DNA of 64,000 nucleotides from Herpetosiphon aurantiacus DSM 785 (GCA_000018565.1 CP000875.1:2743199-2807198), one strand, 5' to 3'; numbered from the stretch's first letter, positions 35,735 to 45,067 are shown. Made by a program: numbers and translations. The notes: generated by a model not told the origin, from the letters alone.

Positions 35735-35769
35735 AAATGACAGATAGATCCAAGATCCATCTGTCATTT
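35735..35769. promoter_or_regulatory. Inverted repeat in divergent intergenic region
   Basis: AAATGACAGAT / ATCTGTCATTT, an 11-base perfect stem with GATC pairing in the 13-base loop. It lies between two divergent genes, where no transcript is expected to end, so an operator is more likely than a terminator. Confidence 0.45.
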
Positions 35770-35952
35770 GAGTTAAATGAGGTTTAATTATTTAATTGCG
35801 ATTGGCAGCTAGATTGAGCTAAATCAGACATTTGGGCCTCTAGGATAGGAACTTTGGTCCTGATTGCAAGATTTAGGAGTTAGTTCTTTTGGGCTATTTT
35901 TTGATTCTTGAACTTCTTAACATTTATTTAAACTTTTTATTAATACGTGTAC

Positions 35953-35982
35953 TTGACAAATGAACAGGCGATGCTTTATACA
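35953..35982 (+). promoter_or_regulatory. Promoter of the beta-helix protein gene
   Basis: TTGACA (35953-35958), an 18-base spacer, TATACA (35977-35982). Predicted leader is about 40 bases, with TTAGGAG just before ATG 36029. Confidence 0.6.
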
Positions 35983-36028
35983 TTCACTAAAATAAGTTAA
36001 TAATCTTAACCTATTGTTAGGAGTCGTT

Positions 36029-38401
36029 ATGCAACGTTTTTTTTCATTGATGTTGGTATTTAGTTTATTTGCGAGTCTCTTATTCAACCAAGCTACTCAC
36101 GCCGCACCAAACCCATGGGCAGCCAATACGGCCTATGCGGTTGGCAGCCAAGTTAGTTACAATGGCACGATCTATGAGTGTTTACAAGCCCACACGGCCT
36201 TAGTTGGTTGGGAGCCAGCCACCACACCCGCGCTCTGGAAGCAGGTTAGTACTGCTCCAAGCGCTACGACAATTCCCGCAACAAGCATTCCGCCAACCGC
36301 TCCCCCTGCCACAAATATTCCGCCAACTGCAACCGCAACGCCGACGGCTGGCTGTTTAAATCCAGCGGCGGGCGTTGGTTGGCAAAGCCGCAGTTTAAGC
36401 AACCAAACTGGGAATTTTAGTTTGAGCTTTGAGGCAACGCTGAGCGCTAGCCCCACCAATGCTGTGATTGGCTTGGCCAATGCTGTGCCAACCGATTACA
36501 CTGGTTTAGCAATTGCTGTGCGCTTTAATCCAACTGGCTCAATCGATGCCCGCAACGGCGGAACTTATGCTGCTGCTACCAATGTGGCCTACAGTGCTAA
36601 TACACGCTATCGTTTTCGGATTGTTATCAATCTTGTGGCTCATACCTACAGTGTTTATGTTACGCCGCAGACTACTAGCGAAGTTTTGATTGCCAGTAAT
36701 TTTGCTTTTCGCAGCGAACAAGCCAATGTGAGCAATTTAAACACCTTGGCGACGGTGGTTGGTGGCACAGGAGCCGTTGGCTCACTCAATCTTTGCAATA
36801 TCAGCCTGAATCTGCCTGCAACTCCAACGCCGCTGCCAACCGCAACGCCAACCCCACGACCAACCGCAACCCCAGTGCCAACCGCAACTCCAGCGCCAAC
36901 CGGTTATACCCCAGCTTTTTGTGCCAACTATCCACCAGCAATCGTCGCAGGCAGTTGGCAATCATCGGTGGTCAGCTATCACAATGGGCGTTTGCAATAT
37001 ACCAACGATAGTGCCCAAAACCGAATTCCTGATTTTAGCTATGCTGGCTATTATTCAGGCCAACGGCCACTGCCAAATCTGGCGGTTGTCCAAACACTCA
37101 GCCCAATCAGTGGCGATAATACCGCCCGCATTCAACAGGCACTCGATGCAATTGGCAATCGCACGCCCGATGCCAATGGTTTGCGTGGAGCATTATTGCT
37201 TGCACCTGGCCGCTACAACATCAACGGAACCTTACGCATCAACAAAAGTGGCGTGGTGCTGCGCGGCAGTGGCGATGGCAGCGATGCTAGCACTTCCACG
37301 ATTTTGCTAGGAGTTGGCAACACGCCGCATCAACGCACATTAATTGTGGTGGGCAACGGCGATTCAACCCCGTGGACGGCTGGCTCCGCCACCAACGTGA
37401 CCGACCAATTTGTACAAGTTGGCAGCAAAAGCTTGAATGTAGCCGATCCCAGTCGTTTTACGGTTGGCCAAGAAGTGATTGTGCGCCACCCATCATCACA
37501 AGCATGGATCAACGCGGTCAATGGTGGCGGGGTAGTCAATGACGCTTGGTGGGCGGTCGGTGCTTTAGATATGACTTGGACGCGCCGAGTAACTAAGATT
37601 GCTGGTACAACCCTGACGCTTGATGCTCCAATTTTCAATCATTTGGATCGGGCGTTGAGCCAAGCGACGGTTGCTCCGGTTGCCAGCCGCACTATCATCG
37701 CCAATGCTGGGGTAGAAAATCTGCGGGTTGATATTCAGACCGCTGGCGGCGAGGATGAGAACCACGTTTGGGATGCAATTGGGATTGTCGGGGCAGAAAA
37801 TAGCTGGGTCAAAAATGCGACAGTCTTGCACTTTGGCCATGCTGGGGTGTTTACTCAAGGCGCAATTCGCATCACGGTTGAAGATGTGCAGGCACTTGAT
37901 CCAGTTGGCATTCGGACTGGTGGCCGTTTTTACAACTTCGATGCCGAATCGAATAGCCAACTCGTGTTGTTTACGCGGGTTCATGCCACTGGCGGTCGCC
38001 ACAACTTTATTTCCAATGGAACTCAAACCACCTCGGGGATTGTTTGGCATCGTTCGACTGAAGGCGGCGGCTCGGATAGCGAAGGCCATCGTCAATGGAG
38101 CCAAGGTCTATTGTTCGACACCATTAATGCTAGTGCCGCCAGCAATATCAAGCTGATCAACCGTGGCGATTATGGCACATCGCATGGCTGGGGCAATGTG
38201 CATTCAGTCATCTGGAACTACAATCGCACGATGATGGTGCAAAAGCCGCCAACTGGCCAAAACTATGTCATCTCACAGGCTGGCACGCGTAGCACCTCGT
38301 ATCCCTTCCCGGGCGCTGGTGGTTTTGCCGATATTCGCAGCGGCAGTTTAGTACCCAATTCGCTCTACGAAGCTCAACTTTGTGATCGGCTAGAACAGTG
38401 A
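36029..38401 (+). CDS. Secreted chitin-binding protein with pectate-lyase-like beta-helix
   Basis: 790 residues from ATG 36029, preferred over an upstream in-frame start because TTAGGAG lies 8 bases before it. Signal peptide about 1-25. CBM5/12-like chitin-binding module at about 28-70 (WAANTAYAVGSQVSYNGTIY...WEPATTPALWKQV). Pro/Thr linker, then a concanavalin-like domain (about 112-265: NFSLSFEATLSASPTNAVIG), a second TPTPRPTATP linker, and a large right-handed beta-helix (about 335-785) with IQQALDAIGNRTPDANGLRG, ALLLAPGRYNINGTLRINKS, VVLRGSGDG and VEDVQALDPVGIRTGGRFYN. The beta-helix family includes pectate lyases, glycosidases and phage-type depolymerases. Catalytic residues cannot be assigned, so substrate is unknown. 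Confidence 0.85.
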   Translation: MQRFFSLMLVFSLFASLLFNQATHAAPNPWAANTAYAVGSQVSYNGTIYECLQAHTALVGWEPATTPALWKQVSTAPSATTIPATSIPPTAPPATNIPPTATATPTAGCLNPAAGVGWQSRSLSNQTGNFSLSFEATLSASPTNAVIGLANAVPTDYTGLAIAVRFNPTGSIDARNGGTYAAATNVAYSANTRYRFRIVINLVAHTYSVYVTPQTTSEVLIASNFAFRSEQANVSNLNTLATVVGGTGAVGSLNLCNISLNLPATPTPLPTATPTPRPTATPVPTATPAPTGYTPAFCANYPPAIVAGSWQSSVVSYHNGRLQYTNDSAQNRIPDFSYAGYYSGQRPLPNLAVVQTLSPISGDNTARIQQALDAIGNRTPDANGLRGALLLAPGRYNINGTLRINKSGVVLRGSGDGSDASTSTILLGVGNTPHQRTLIVVGNGDSTPWTAGSATNVTDQFVQVGSKSLNVADPSRFTVGQEVIVRHPSSQAWINAVNGGGVVNDAWWAVGALDMTWTRRVTKIAGTTLTLDAPIFNHLDRALSQATVAPVASRTIIANAGVENLRVDIQTAGGEDENHVWDAIGIVGAENSWVKNATVLHFGHAGVFTQGAIRITVEDVQALDPVGIRTGGRFYNFDAESNSQLVLFTRVHATGGRHNFISNGTQTTSGIVWHRSTEGGGSDSEGHRQWSQGLLFDTINASAASNIKLINRGDYGTSHGWGNVHSVIWNYNRTMMVQKPPTGQNYVISQAGTRSTSYPFPGAGGFADIRSGSLVPNSLYEAQLCDRLEQ

Positions 38402-38409
38402 AGTTACCT

Positions 38410-38565
38410 CACTACCTCACCCGATCCTTACAAGGGTAGGTTTTAAGATCCCTCACCCCCTCTCCCACTACCATGAGCGAGGGGAGTTCCATTGTTCATG
38501 CTGGGGTGATTCCCCCTCGCCTCGCGGGCGGGCTAGGGGGTTAGGGGGTGAGGGTATGCACATCG
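38410..38565. repeat. Dispersed hairpin repeat element, copy 2
   Basis: It contains AAGGGTAGGTTTTAAGATCC, C-rich arm CCCTCACCCCCTCTCCCAC and G-rich arm CTAGGGGGTTAGGGGGTGAG, with TTCCCCCTCGCCTCGCGGGC between. The core (CATGCTGGG...TTCC...CCTCGCCTCGC) matches copy 1 (7352-7530) read on the opposite strand. It lies between the beta-helix and restriction-modification genes; no gene is seen in it. Confidence 0.7.
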
Positions 38566-38610
38566 CCCGCCCGTCCAACCAGCGGAGGTGAGGGAATGAA
38601 CGTCGCCCTA

Positions 38611-38619
38611 TGCTATAAT
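38611..38619 (+). promoter_or_regulatory. Extended -10 promoter of restriction-modification gene
   Basis: TGCTATAAT is identical to the extended -10 at 7303. It lies 34 bases before ATG 38653, giving a very short leader that contains the ribosome site AGGGAG. Confidence 0.65.
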
Positions 38620-38652
38620 TGTACAAGTGTGCGTGGTGAATAGGGAGTTGTT

Positions 38653-41600
38653 ATGCCAACGATTGCCCCCAAGGTGCTGAACACCTACCGTGTTGAGCTA
38701 GCGAGGGTGATGAAAGTCGGCGGTCTCAATGAAGGTGCGATTCGTAATGCCTTTCAAAATTTGTTGAGCGAGGCTGGCCGCGCTTGGGGCATGACCCTCG
38801 TCGCCGAGCAAACACTCACGCTAGGTTCGCGCAAGGCGCTGCGCTTCGATGGCGAGTTGCGCGATAGCCTCAAATTGCGCCATGGAATTTGGGAAGCCAA
38901 AGATCCTGCCGATGATTTGGAACGCGAAATTAGCAATAAGCTCCGCGCAGGCTACCCCACCAAAAATACGCTGTTTGAAAATAGCCGCCAAGCAGTGTTA
39001 TACCAACATAATCAGCGGGTGTTGAGCATCGATATGCACGATGATCACCAGTTGGTACGCTTGCTTGAAACATTTTTTAGCTATGCCGAGCCACAGGTCG
39101 ATGATTTTCACTTAGCTGTCGCTCGCTTTCGTCGCGAAATTCCCGATTTGGCCACCAGCGTCGCTGAAATTATTGCCAATGAGTTAAAACATAGCCGCGA
39201 TTTTAAATTGGCCTTCGATAGTTTTGTGGCGTTATGCCGCAGTTCGCTCAACCCCCAAACCAGCGAGCAGCAAGTCGAGGAGATGTTGATTCAGCATTTG
39301 TTGACTGAACGAATTTTTCGCTCGGTCTTCGATAACCCCGATTTTGTGCGTCGTAATGCAATTGCTGCCGAATTGGAAAAAGTGATTGCGGCGTTGCCCA
39401 AACGGGCATTTAGCCGCGATAAGTTCTTGGCCAGCCTCGATTATTTTTATAAAGCGATAGAGAATTCGGCGCGGACGATCAGCGATTACAGCGAGAAATC
39501 AACCTTTTTAAATACGGTCTATGAGCAGTTTTTTCAGGGCTATTCAACCGATATCGCCGATACGCACGGAATTGTTTATACGCCTGCGCCAATTGTGCGT
39601 TGGATGGTCACGTCGGTTGAGCAACTATTGCGTGATCAATTCGACTCTAGTTTGAGCGATAAAGGTGTGCATGTGCTCGATCCCTGTGTCGGCACGGGCA
39701 CGTTTATGCTCGAAATTTTGAATCAATTACAAAATAGTACACTTGAGCATAAATATCGCCATGAGTTGCATTGTAATGAGTTGTTGTTGTTGCCCTATTA
39801 CATCGCAGCCCAAAATATCGAACATGAATTTTATGATCGCACCCAGAATTATGCGCCATTTGAGGGCCTTTGTTTTGCCGACAATTTAGAGATGGAAGCC
39901 AATAAGCGCCAAGCTTCGATGTTTGTGCCGGAAAATGCGCAACGGGTGCAGCAACAGCAAGATGCACCAATTTTTGTGATTATTGGCAATCCACCCTATA
40001 ACGTCGGACAGCAAAATGAAAATGATAATAATAAAAATCGTAAATATCCGCATATCGATGCGCGGATTCGTCAAACCTATGCGAAATCGTCGAAAGCATC
40101 GTTGCAAACCAAACTTTACGATATGTATTCGCGCTTTTTTCGCTGGGCCACCGACCGCCTCGGCGATAACGATGGGGTGATTGCCTATGTTAGTAATGGC
40201 TCGTTTGTTGAGCAAATTGCCTTCGATGGCATGCGCAAGGAGTTGCTGAAGGATTTTACCAGCATCTATGTGCTTGATTTGGGCGGCAATGTGCGCAAAA
40301 ATCCTAAGCTTTCGGGCACAACCCACAATGTGTTTGGCATTCAGGTAAGTGTGGCGATTACCTTGTTGATTCGTAATCGTGCCCAATATCCCCAGCGCCA
40401 GCAGGCCGAGCTACACTACGCCCGCTTGGATGAATGGTGGTGGCGTGGCGAGAAATATAGTTATCTCAACCAGCACGCCGATTATCGGGCGATTGCGTGG
40501 CAACAGTTGCAGCCCACCAGCAACGGCACATGGATCACCGAGGGCATAAGCGACGATTTCGCCACCTTTGTACCAATTGGCAGCAAAGAGTCGCGTTCGG
40601 GCAGTGCTGGCGCAGAACCAACGATTTTCAATACCTATAGTTTGGGCGTTTCAACCAATCGGGATACTTGGGTGTATGATTTCAACCGCGAAGCGCTGGC
40701 CAAACGCATGCAAACCTTCATCACTACCTACAATACCGAGGTTGATCGTTGGCACAATCGCCAAACTGAGGTAGCACTCGATGATTTTGTGTTGCAAGAT
40801 GACACGAAAATTAAGTGGAGCCGAAATATTAAACGTGATTTGAAGCGTTCAAAAAAAGTTTCATTTTACGAAAATAATGTATTATTATCATTGTATAGAC
40901 CATTTACTCATCGATATATTTATTTTAGCGATGTAATAATTGATGAAATGAGCAAGATGGGTCTATTCTTCAAAGGAGCAAACACATCGATATGTGTTAC
41001 TGGTGTTGGTTCAGAAAAACCATTTTCATTTTTCATAAGTAATTATATATCTGATCTTAATTTTTATGGTGGAGGTTCTGCCACACAATGGTTTCCATTC
41101 TACATTTACGATGAGGATGGCAGCAACCGGCGTGAGAATATCAGCGATTGGGCTTTGCAGCATGTTCAAGCGCATACTGGCAACAATAATTTCGATAAAT
41201 GGGATATTTTCTACTACATCTATGGTTTATTGCATGTGCCAAGCTATCGTGAACGCTACGCCGCCAACCTCAAACTTGAGCTACCGCGCATCCCCTTACT
41301 CGCGCCGAGCGTGATCGAACAATTGAGTGCGGCAGGTCGCCAATTGGCCGAATTGCACCTGAACTACGAGCAACAGCGCGAATATAAGCTCAAGCATAAC
41401 GAGAATTGCAATGTCCCATGGACGTGGCGGGTCGAGAAAATGCGATTAAGCCGCGACAAAAGTGCGATCATCTACAACCAAGCCTTGACGCTTGAAGGCA
41501 TCCCAGTCGAGGTCTACGAGTATCGGTTGGGCAACCGCTCGGCGCTCGAATGGGTGATTGATCAATATCAGGTCAGCACCGACAGGCGCAGCGGCATCAC

Positions 41601-41718
41601 CAGCGATCCCAACGACCTTGATGATCGCGAGGCGATTGTGCGCTTGCTCAAACAAGTGATCACGGTCAGTCTCAAAACCATAGCGATCATCCAGCAACTG
41701 CGGGCAATTAGCCTCTAG
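38653..41718 (+). CDS. Single-chain restriction-modification enzyme (nuclease + N6-adenine methyltransferase + specificity domain)
   Basis: 1021 residues from ATG 38653 (AGGGAG upstream). The N-terminal region holds a PD-(D/E)xK-like nuclease signature: Asp66 (LRFDGELR), Glu81 and Lys83 (IWEAKD). The middle is an N6-adenine methyltransferase: SAM motif DPCVGTGTFMLE at about 343 and catalytic NPPY at about 445-448. The C-terminal part (about 600-1021) should recognise DNA and resembles the end of Type ISP enzymes such as LlaGI, but the helicase of those roughly 1570-residue enzymes is absent. It is therefore better seen as a Type IIG/L-like or helicase-less ISP enzyme. It probably defends against foreign DNA. 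No separate methylase gene is needed. Part of the specificity region (about 40850-41090) is clearly AT-richer than the rest. Confidence 0.88.
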   Translation: MPTIAPKVLNTYRVELARVMKVGGLNEGAIRNAFQNLLSEAGRAWGMTLVAEQTLTLGSRKALRFDGELRDSLKLRHGIWEAKDPADDLEREISNKLRAGYPTKNTLFENSRQAVLYQHNQRVLSIDMHDDHQLVRLLETFFSYAEPQVDDFHLAVARFRREIPDLATSVAEIIANELKHSRDFKLAFDSFVALCRSSLNPQTSEQQVEEMLIQHLLTERIFRSVFDNPDFVRRNAIAAELEKVIAALPKRAFSRDKFLASLDYFYKAIENSARTISDYSEKSTFLNTVYEQFFQGYSTDIADTHGIVYTPAPIVRWMVTSVEQLLRDQFDSSLSDKGVHVLDPCVGTGTFMLEILNQLQNSTLEHKYRHELHCNELLLLPYYIAAQNIEHEFYDRTQNYAPFEGLCFADNLEMEANKRQASMFVPENAQRVQQQQDAPIFVIIGNPPYNVGQQNENDNNKNRKYPHIDARIRQTYAKSSKASLQTKLYDMYSRFFRWATDRLGDNDGVIAYVSNGSFVEQIAFDGMRKELLKDFTSIYVLDLGGNVRKNPKLSGTTHNVFGIQVSVAITLLIRNRAQYPQRQQAELHYARLDEWWWRGEKYSYLNQHADYRAIAWQQLQPTSNGTWITEGISDDFATFVPIGSKESRSGSAGAEPTIFNTYSLGVSTNRDTWVYDFNREALAKRMQTFITTYNTEVDRWHNRQTEVALDDFVLQDDTKIKWSRNIKRDLKRSKKVSFYENNVLLSLYRPFTHRYIYFSDVIIDEMSKMGLFFKGANTSICVTGVGSEKPFSFFISNYISDLNFYGGGSATQWFPFYIYDEDGSNRRENISDWALQHVQAHTGNNNFDKWDIFYYIYGLLHVPSYRERYAANLKLELPRIPLLAPSVIEQLSAAGRQLAELHLNYEQQREYKLKHNENCNVPWTWRVEKMRLSRDKSAIIYNQALTLEGIPVEVYEYRLGNRSALEWVIDQYQVSTDRRSGITSDPNDLDDREAIVRLLKQVITVSLKTIAIIQQLRAISL

Positions 41719-41737
41719 CCGAGTTCCCTCACTCCAA

Positions 41738-41775
41738 CCCCTCGCCCGTTACAGCGGGTGAGGGGCTTTTCGTTT
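41738..41775 (+). terminator. Terminator of restriction-modification gene
   Basis: CCCCTCGCCCG / CGGGTGAGGGG (one G-T pair) with 6-base loop, followed by CTTTTCGTTT, 20 bases after the stop codon. Confidence 0.75.
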
Positions 41776-41777
41776 CG

Positions 41778-41825
41778 TGGTTCCCCCTCGCCTCGCGTGC
41801 GGGAGCGGGGGTCAGGGGTACGGGA
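41778..41825. repeat. Dispersed repeat element, partial copy 3
   Basis: TGGTTCCCCCTCGCCTCGCG followed by GGGAGCGGGGGTCAGGGG matches the core and G-rich arm of the elements at 7352 and 38410, on the same strand as copy 2. The C-rich arm is probably replaced by the terminator just upstream. Confidence 0.55.
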
Positions 41826-41828
41826 TGT

Positions 41829-43859
41829 TTAGGGTGTCCACACCAAATATAACGGGGTCGTGCTATACACGAGGCCAGAAATATCGGTAAAATCGACGGT
41901 AATTGTTTGGCCTGCCCATGGCAACAGATCACCGACCGGGACTACCACCAAGGCGGCTTGAAGTTCGCCCGTCATCCCATAGTGATGACGCAGGATTTCA
42001 GTTGACCCCACTCGCAGAATCACCGCATCATCAACCAAACCTGGCACTAGTGCCGTCGGGCTTGCGGATAGCCAATAGTGACCACTACTTGATAATGGGG
42101 TTGGCAACGTGATTGTTTTGGTTAAGAAAATCATGCCAGGCGTACCAACTGGAGTTGTTGGCACGGCGACAGGAGTGAGTGGCGCAATCACCAATGGCTG
42201 ACTGGTTGTGACGAAAGGCAGATACAAGGTTGGCAGATTGGTAAACCCATAGACCGCTCCGGCATCGCTTGCTAACTCATCAACCGTGGGCAGCGTGCTA
42301 TGATCAACACCCGCCGTACTGCTATCCTCGTAGGGTACACCAACAACGAGCGTATCTGCTGCCACCGCCACACTAAAGCCAAAGATGTCGGACACTGAAG
42401 TTTGGGCAGCCTTGAGGTAGGTTTGTTGAACCCAAGTTGTGCCATTGCGCACGACGACATACGCGGCCCCTGCATCACTCATGGCTTCATCGACCGTTGG
42501 TGTCGCGCTGCTGGAAACACCTGACGTACTACTATCTTCATGGGGCGCACCGACTACGATAGTATCGCCCGCCACCGCCACACTAAAGCCAAAGATATCG
42601 CCTGCCGAAACTTGCGACGCTTTCAGATAGGCTTGCTGAACCCAACTTGTGCCATCGCGCACGAACACATACACTGCTCCAGCGTTGGTCATATCTTCAT
42701 CGACCGTTGGTGTGGCACTGTTGGAAACACCCGCCGTACTACTATCTTCATAGGGCGCACCGACGACCAGCGTCTCCCCTGCCACCGCCACACTAAAGCC
42801 AAAGATATCGCCTGCCGACACCTGCGACGCTTTCAGATAGGCCTGCTGACTCCAACTTGTGCCATCGCGCACGAACACATACACTGCTCCCGCATCACTC
42901 GCCGCCTCATCGACCGTTGGCGCGGCGCTATGGAAAACCCCGGCGGTGCTACTATCCTCTTGGTGTGCCCCAACAACAACTGTTGTATCTGCCACCGCCA
43001 CGCTGGCACCAAAAATATCGCCTGCCGAAACCTGCGAAGCTTTCAGGTAGGCCTGCTGGCTCCAGCTTCTCCCATCACGCACGAACACATACGCTGCTCC
43101 GGCATCACTCGTTGCCTCATCAACCGTCGGTGTGGCCCCGTTCTGTACACCCGTCGTACTACCATCCTCTTGGTGTGCCCCAACGACAACTGTTGTATCT
43201 GCCACCGCCACGCTGGCACCAAAATCATCGCCTGCCGATACCTGCGACGCTTTCAGGTAGGCCTGCTGACTCCAGCTCGTGCCAGTCCGCACAAACACAT
43301 AGGCGGCTCCCGCATCACTCGCCGCCTCATCGATTGTCGGTGTCGCCCCATTCTGCACGCCCACCGTACCGCTATCCTCGTGAGGCGCACCAACCACAAT
43401 GATATCGCCGGACACCGCCACACTGGTGCCAAAGCCATCGCCTGCCGCTACCTGCGACGCTTTCAGGTAGGCCTGCTGACTCCAGCTCGTGCCAGTCCGC
43501 ACAAACACATAGGCGGCTCCCGCATCACTCGCCACCTCATCGACCGTCGGTGTCGTCCCATTCTGAACTCCTGCCGTGCTACTGTCCTCGTGAGGCGCAC
43601 CGACCACAATTGTATCGCCGGACACCGCAATACTCCAACCCATTGCATCGTCCGCAGAGACCTGCGAAGGCTTGAAATAGGCTTGTTGCCGCAATGGCAA
43701 TAGGGCGCGGATAGCCCGCCAGTCAGTAGCAGTAAACAAGGCAGCAGCCGTTGATGGAGCAGGCTTGCTTCCAAAACCAACGCCCATCGACAACAAGCCA
43801 AACAGTAAAATCCAAATGCTGCGCCGCGACCAATGCATTAACCACGATGATGAAAGCAT
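41829..43859 (-). CDS. Secreted FG-GAP (integrin-type propeller) repeat protein
   Basis: 676 residues from ATG 43859 with GGAGG four bases upstream. Signal or anchor about 10-38 (SIWILLFGLLSMGVGFG). Seven near-identical 70-residue units follow, each ASQVSAGDxFGxSVAVAxDTxVVGAPHEDSSTAGV...PTVDEAxSDAGAAYVFVRxGTSWSQQAYLK. The FG-GAP blades probably fold as one seven-bladed propeller, the usual number for integrin alpha chains. After residue about 545 comes a separate beta-rich domain (LYLPFVTTSQPLVIAPLTPV onward) ending STTPLYLVWTP. No C-terminal anchor. The unit sequence is so uniform in DNA that recent amplification or gene conversion is likely. A binding or adhesion role is suspected; ligand unknown. 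Confidence 0.9.
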   Translation of the reverse strand: MLSSSWLMHWSRRSIWILLFGLLSMGVGFGSKPAPSTAAALFTATDWRAIRALLPLRQQAYFKPSQVSADDAMGWSIAVSGDTIVVGAPHEDSSTAGVQNGTTPTVDEVASDAGAAYVFVRTGTSWSQQAYLKASQVAAGDGFGTSVAVSGDIIVVGAPHEDSGTVGVQNGATPTIDEAASDAGAAYVFVRTGTSWSQQAYLKASQVSAGDDFGASVAVADTTVVVGAHQEDGSTTGVQNGATPTVDEATSDAGAAYVFVRDGRSWSQQAYLKASQVSAGDIFGASVAVADTTVVVGAHQEDSSTAGVFHSAAPTVDEAASDAGAVYVFVRDGTSWSQQAYLKASQVSAGDIFGFSVAVAGETLVVGAPYEDSSTAGVSNSATPTVDEDMTNAGAVYVFVRDGTSWVQQAYLKASQVSAGDIFGFSVAVAGDTIVVGAPHEDSSTSGVSSSATPTVDEAMSDAGAAYVVVRNGTTWVQQTYLKAAQTSVSDIFGFSVAVAADTLVVGVPYEDSSTAGVDHSTLPTVDELASDAGAVYGFTNLPTLYLPFVTTSQPLVIAPLTPVAVPTTPVGTPGMIFLTKTITLPTPLSSSGHYWLSASPTALVPGLVDDAVILRVGSTEILRHHYGMTGELQAALVVVPVGDLLPWAGQTITVDFTDISGLVYSTTPLYLVWTP
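42300..43690. repeat. 210-base tandem repeat inside the FG-GAP gene
   Basis: The marker CGCCTGCCGA (or close variants) recurs at 42601, 42811, 43021, 43231 and 43441, exactly 210 bases apart, with diverged copies in phase at about 42391 and 43651. Each period encodes one 70-residue propeller blade. Confidence 0.9.
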
Positions 43860-44394
43860 ACAACCTCCACGTACACATAAAAACGATCACTTCTAGTCTG
43901 CTGACCCAAATGGCAGAGAGGATGCAGGATGGCACAAGTGAGAGAGCGACCATATGCAATGCAACTATGTTCCAGCTTTAATCCTACTGTGGAGAGCATA
44001 GCGTGGCGGCGTAAACATACCGTAGTCATGAAGCATCATCATCAATAACATAGCTGCATACGATGATGAAGAAAGCTAATTATGCTAAGAACGTTGCTCA
44101 CAAATTCTTAGCATTCAGGCAATGCGTGAGAATCTGCTAGCAGGAAATACAGAATGTTGCTCAAACATGCCCAAAGCAGGCGAAATCATGTCATTTCAAG
44201 GGATTAACAAGCATAATATTGCCCGAATGGCACGATGTTTTTTGATGGATATGGGCCGATATACGCGCTATGCTGTTGCCTAGGAAGTAGCGAGTAGTTT
44301 GTTATCGTAGTCACTATGTTCACATTTGTGCTGACAAATAAACCCAATTTCCAAATTACCGCTCGTTTTGCTGATAGAAAAGGATTTAAAGAGC
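43860..44394. other. 535-base intergenic region with one hairpin
   Basis: No convincing gene. It holds an inverted repeat, ATGCTAAGAA (44082-44091) / TTCTTAGCAT (44105-44114), with a 13-base loop and no T tract. Otherwise nothing recognisable beyond the presumed divergent promoters of the 43859 (-) and 44395 (+) genes. Confidence 0.5.
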
Positions 44395-44937
44395 ATGGAT
44401 GTACTCTATCAATCACTAACTCCCGTGATCTGGGATATTCCCCTGAGCCTTGATCTGCTCTTGTTGGTTGAAGCTCCCAAGCCTATGACAACGCCTATCA
44501 CCTGCTGGTGGGTTGCCAATCAGTTACTAGCGCTCTCGGCAAACATCGTGTGGGAGGTAGCCGATTTTAGTTGGTTTTTTGCGCTTACCGATATTCTTGT
44601 TGATAGTCACATGTTGTCCCAAGCAGAAACCATGACCCAAGATTCGCGAATCGCGATCTATCTCGACCCCGGATTGCGCACAATCACCCTCGTCTCACCA
44701 CCAGACTATCATCCTGAGAGAACGACGATTGATCGGGCAGCTGTGATAACCCTAGGAACAATGCTTACAACAACCGACCTTGATCAGACAATCCAAGGCC
44801 TTAAGCATGCCATCGAAACTCCCGATTGTGCTATAACCAACGATTTCATAGCCCAAGAAGCGGATAATCCACCGGTGGCTGATGGATTGCTTGAGTGGTG
44901 TCAGGCGTGGTTTCAAGCGCAATCGCAAACCAACTAA
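44395..44937 (+). CDS. Hypothetical protein
   Basis: 180 residues from ATG 44395; the longer frame starts at a TTG inside the ribosome-site region (AAAGGA upstream). There is no clear signal peptide: MDVLYQSLTPVIWDIPLSLD is followed by a moderately hydrophobic LLLLVE. The composition is acidic, with aromatic segments (CWWVANQLLAL, ADFSWFFALTDILVDSHML) and an ending of mostly helical DGLLEWCQAWFQAQSQTN. It is alone between two minus-strand genes with its own terminator, so it is monocistronic. No family recognised. Confidence 0.7.
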   Translation: MDVLYQSLTPVIWDIPLSLDLLLLVEAPKPMTTPITCWWVANQLLALSANIVWEVADFSWFFALTDILVDSHMLSQAETMTQDSRIAIYLDPGLRTITLVSPPDYHPERTTIDRAAVITLGTMLTTTDLDQTIQGLKHAIETPDCAITNDFIAQEADNPPVADGLLEWCQAWFQAQSQTN

Positions 44938-44968
44938 AATGATCACTTGCCCTTCTATTCGCGCAAGC

Positions 44969-44997
44969 AAACCCTACATCGTCCAAGCGTAGGGTTT
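44969..44997 (+). terminator. Hairpin after the 44395 gene
   Basis: AAACCCTAC / GTAGGGTTT, perfect 9-base stem with 11-base loop, 31 bases after the stop codon. Confidence 0.55.
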
Positions 44998-45028
44998 GAG
45001 CTTTGAACTAATAATTGTAAAAACCTAC

Positions 45029-45067
45029 AAAGTACCCCTCGCCTGCTCGGCAGGCGAGGGGTACTTT
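45029..45067. terminator. Strong bidirectional terminator hairpin
   Basis: An 18-base perfect stem, AAAGTACCCCTCGCCTGC with its complement, and a 3-base loop. On the minus strand it is followed by a T-rich run (GGTTTTTAC), 50 bases after the stop of the 45119 gene. It also backs up the plus-strand terminator. Confidence 0.75.

Noticed and set aside
37565-38104. Minus-strand frame inside the beta-helix gene
   Set aside because: No ribosome site and fully covered by a well-supported plus-strand gene.
38653-41718. Classification as a full Type I or BREX/DISARM defence locus
   Set aside because: No HsdR/HsdS, helicase, PglZ or other defence genes nearby; one protein only.
42540-43703. 387-residue plus-strand open frame with His/Arg-rich repeats
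   Set aside because: Antisense shadow of the 210-base FG-GAP repeats; no ribosome site and unnatural composition.
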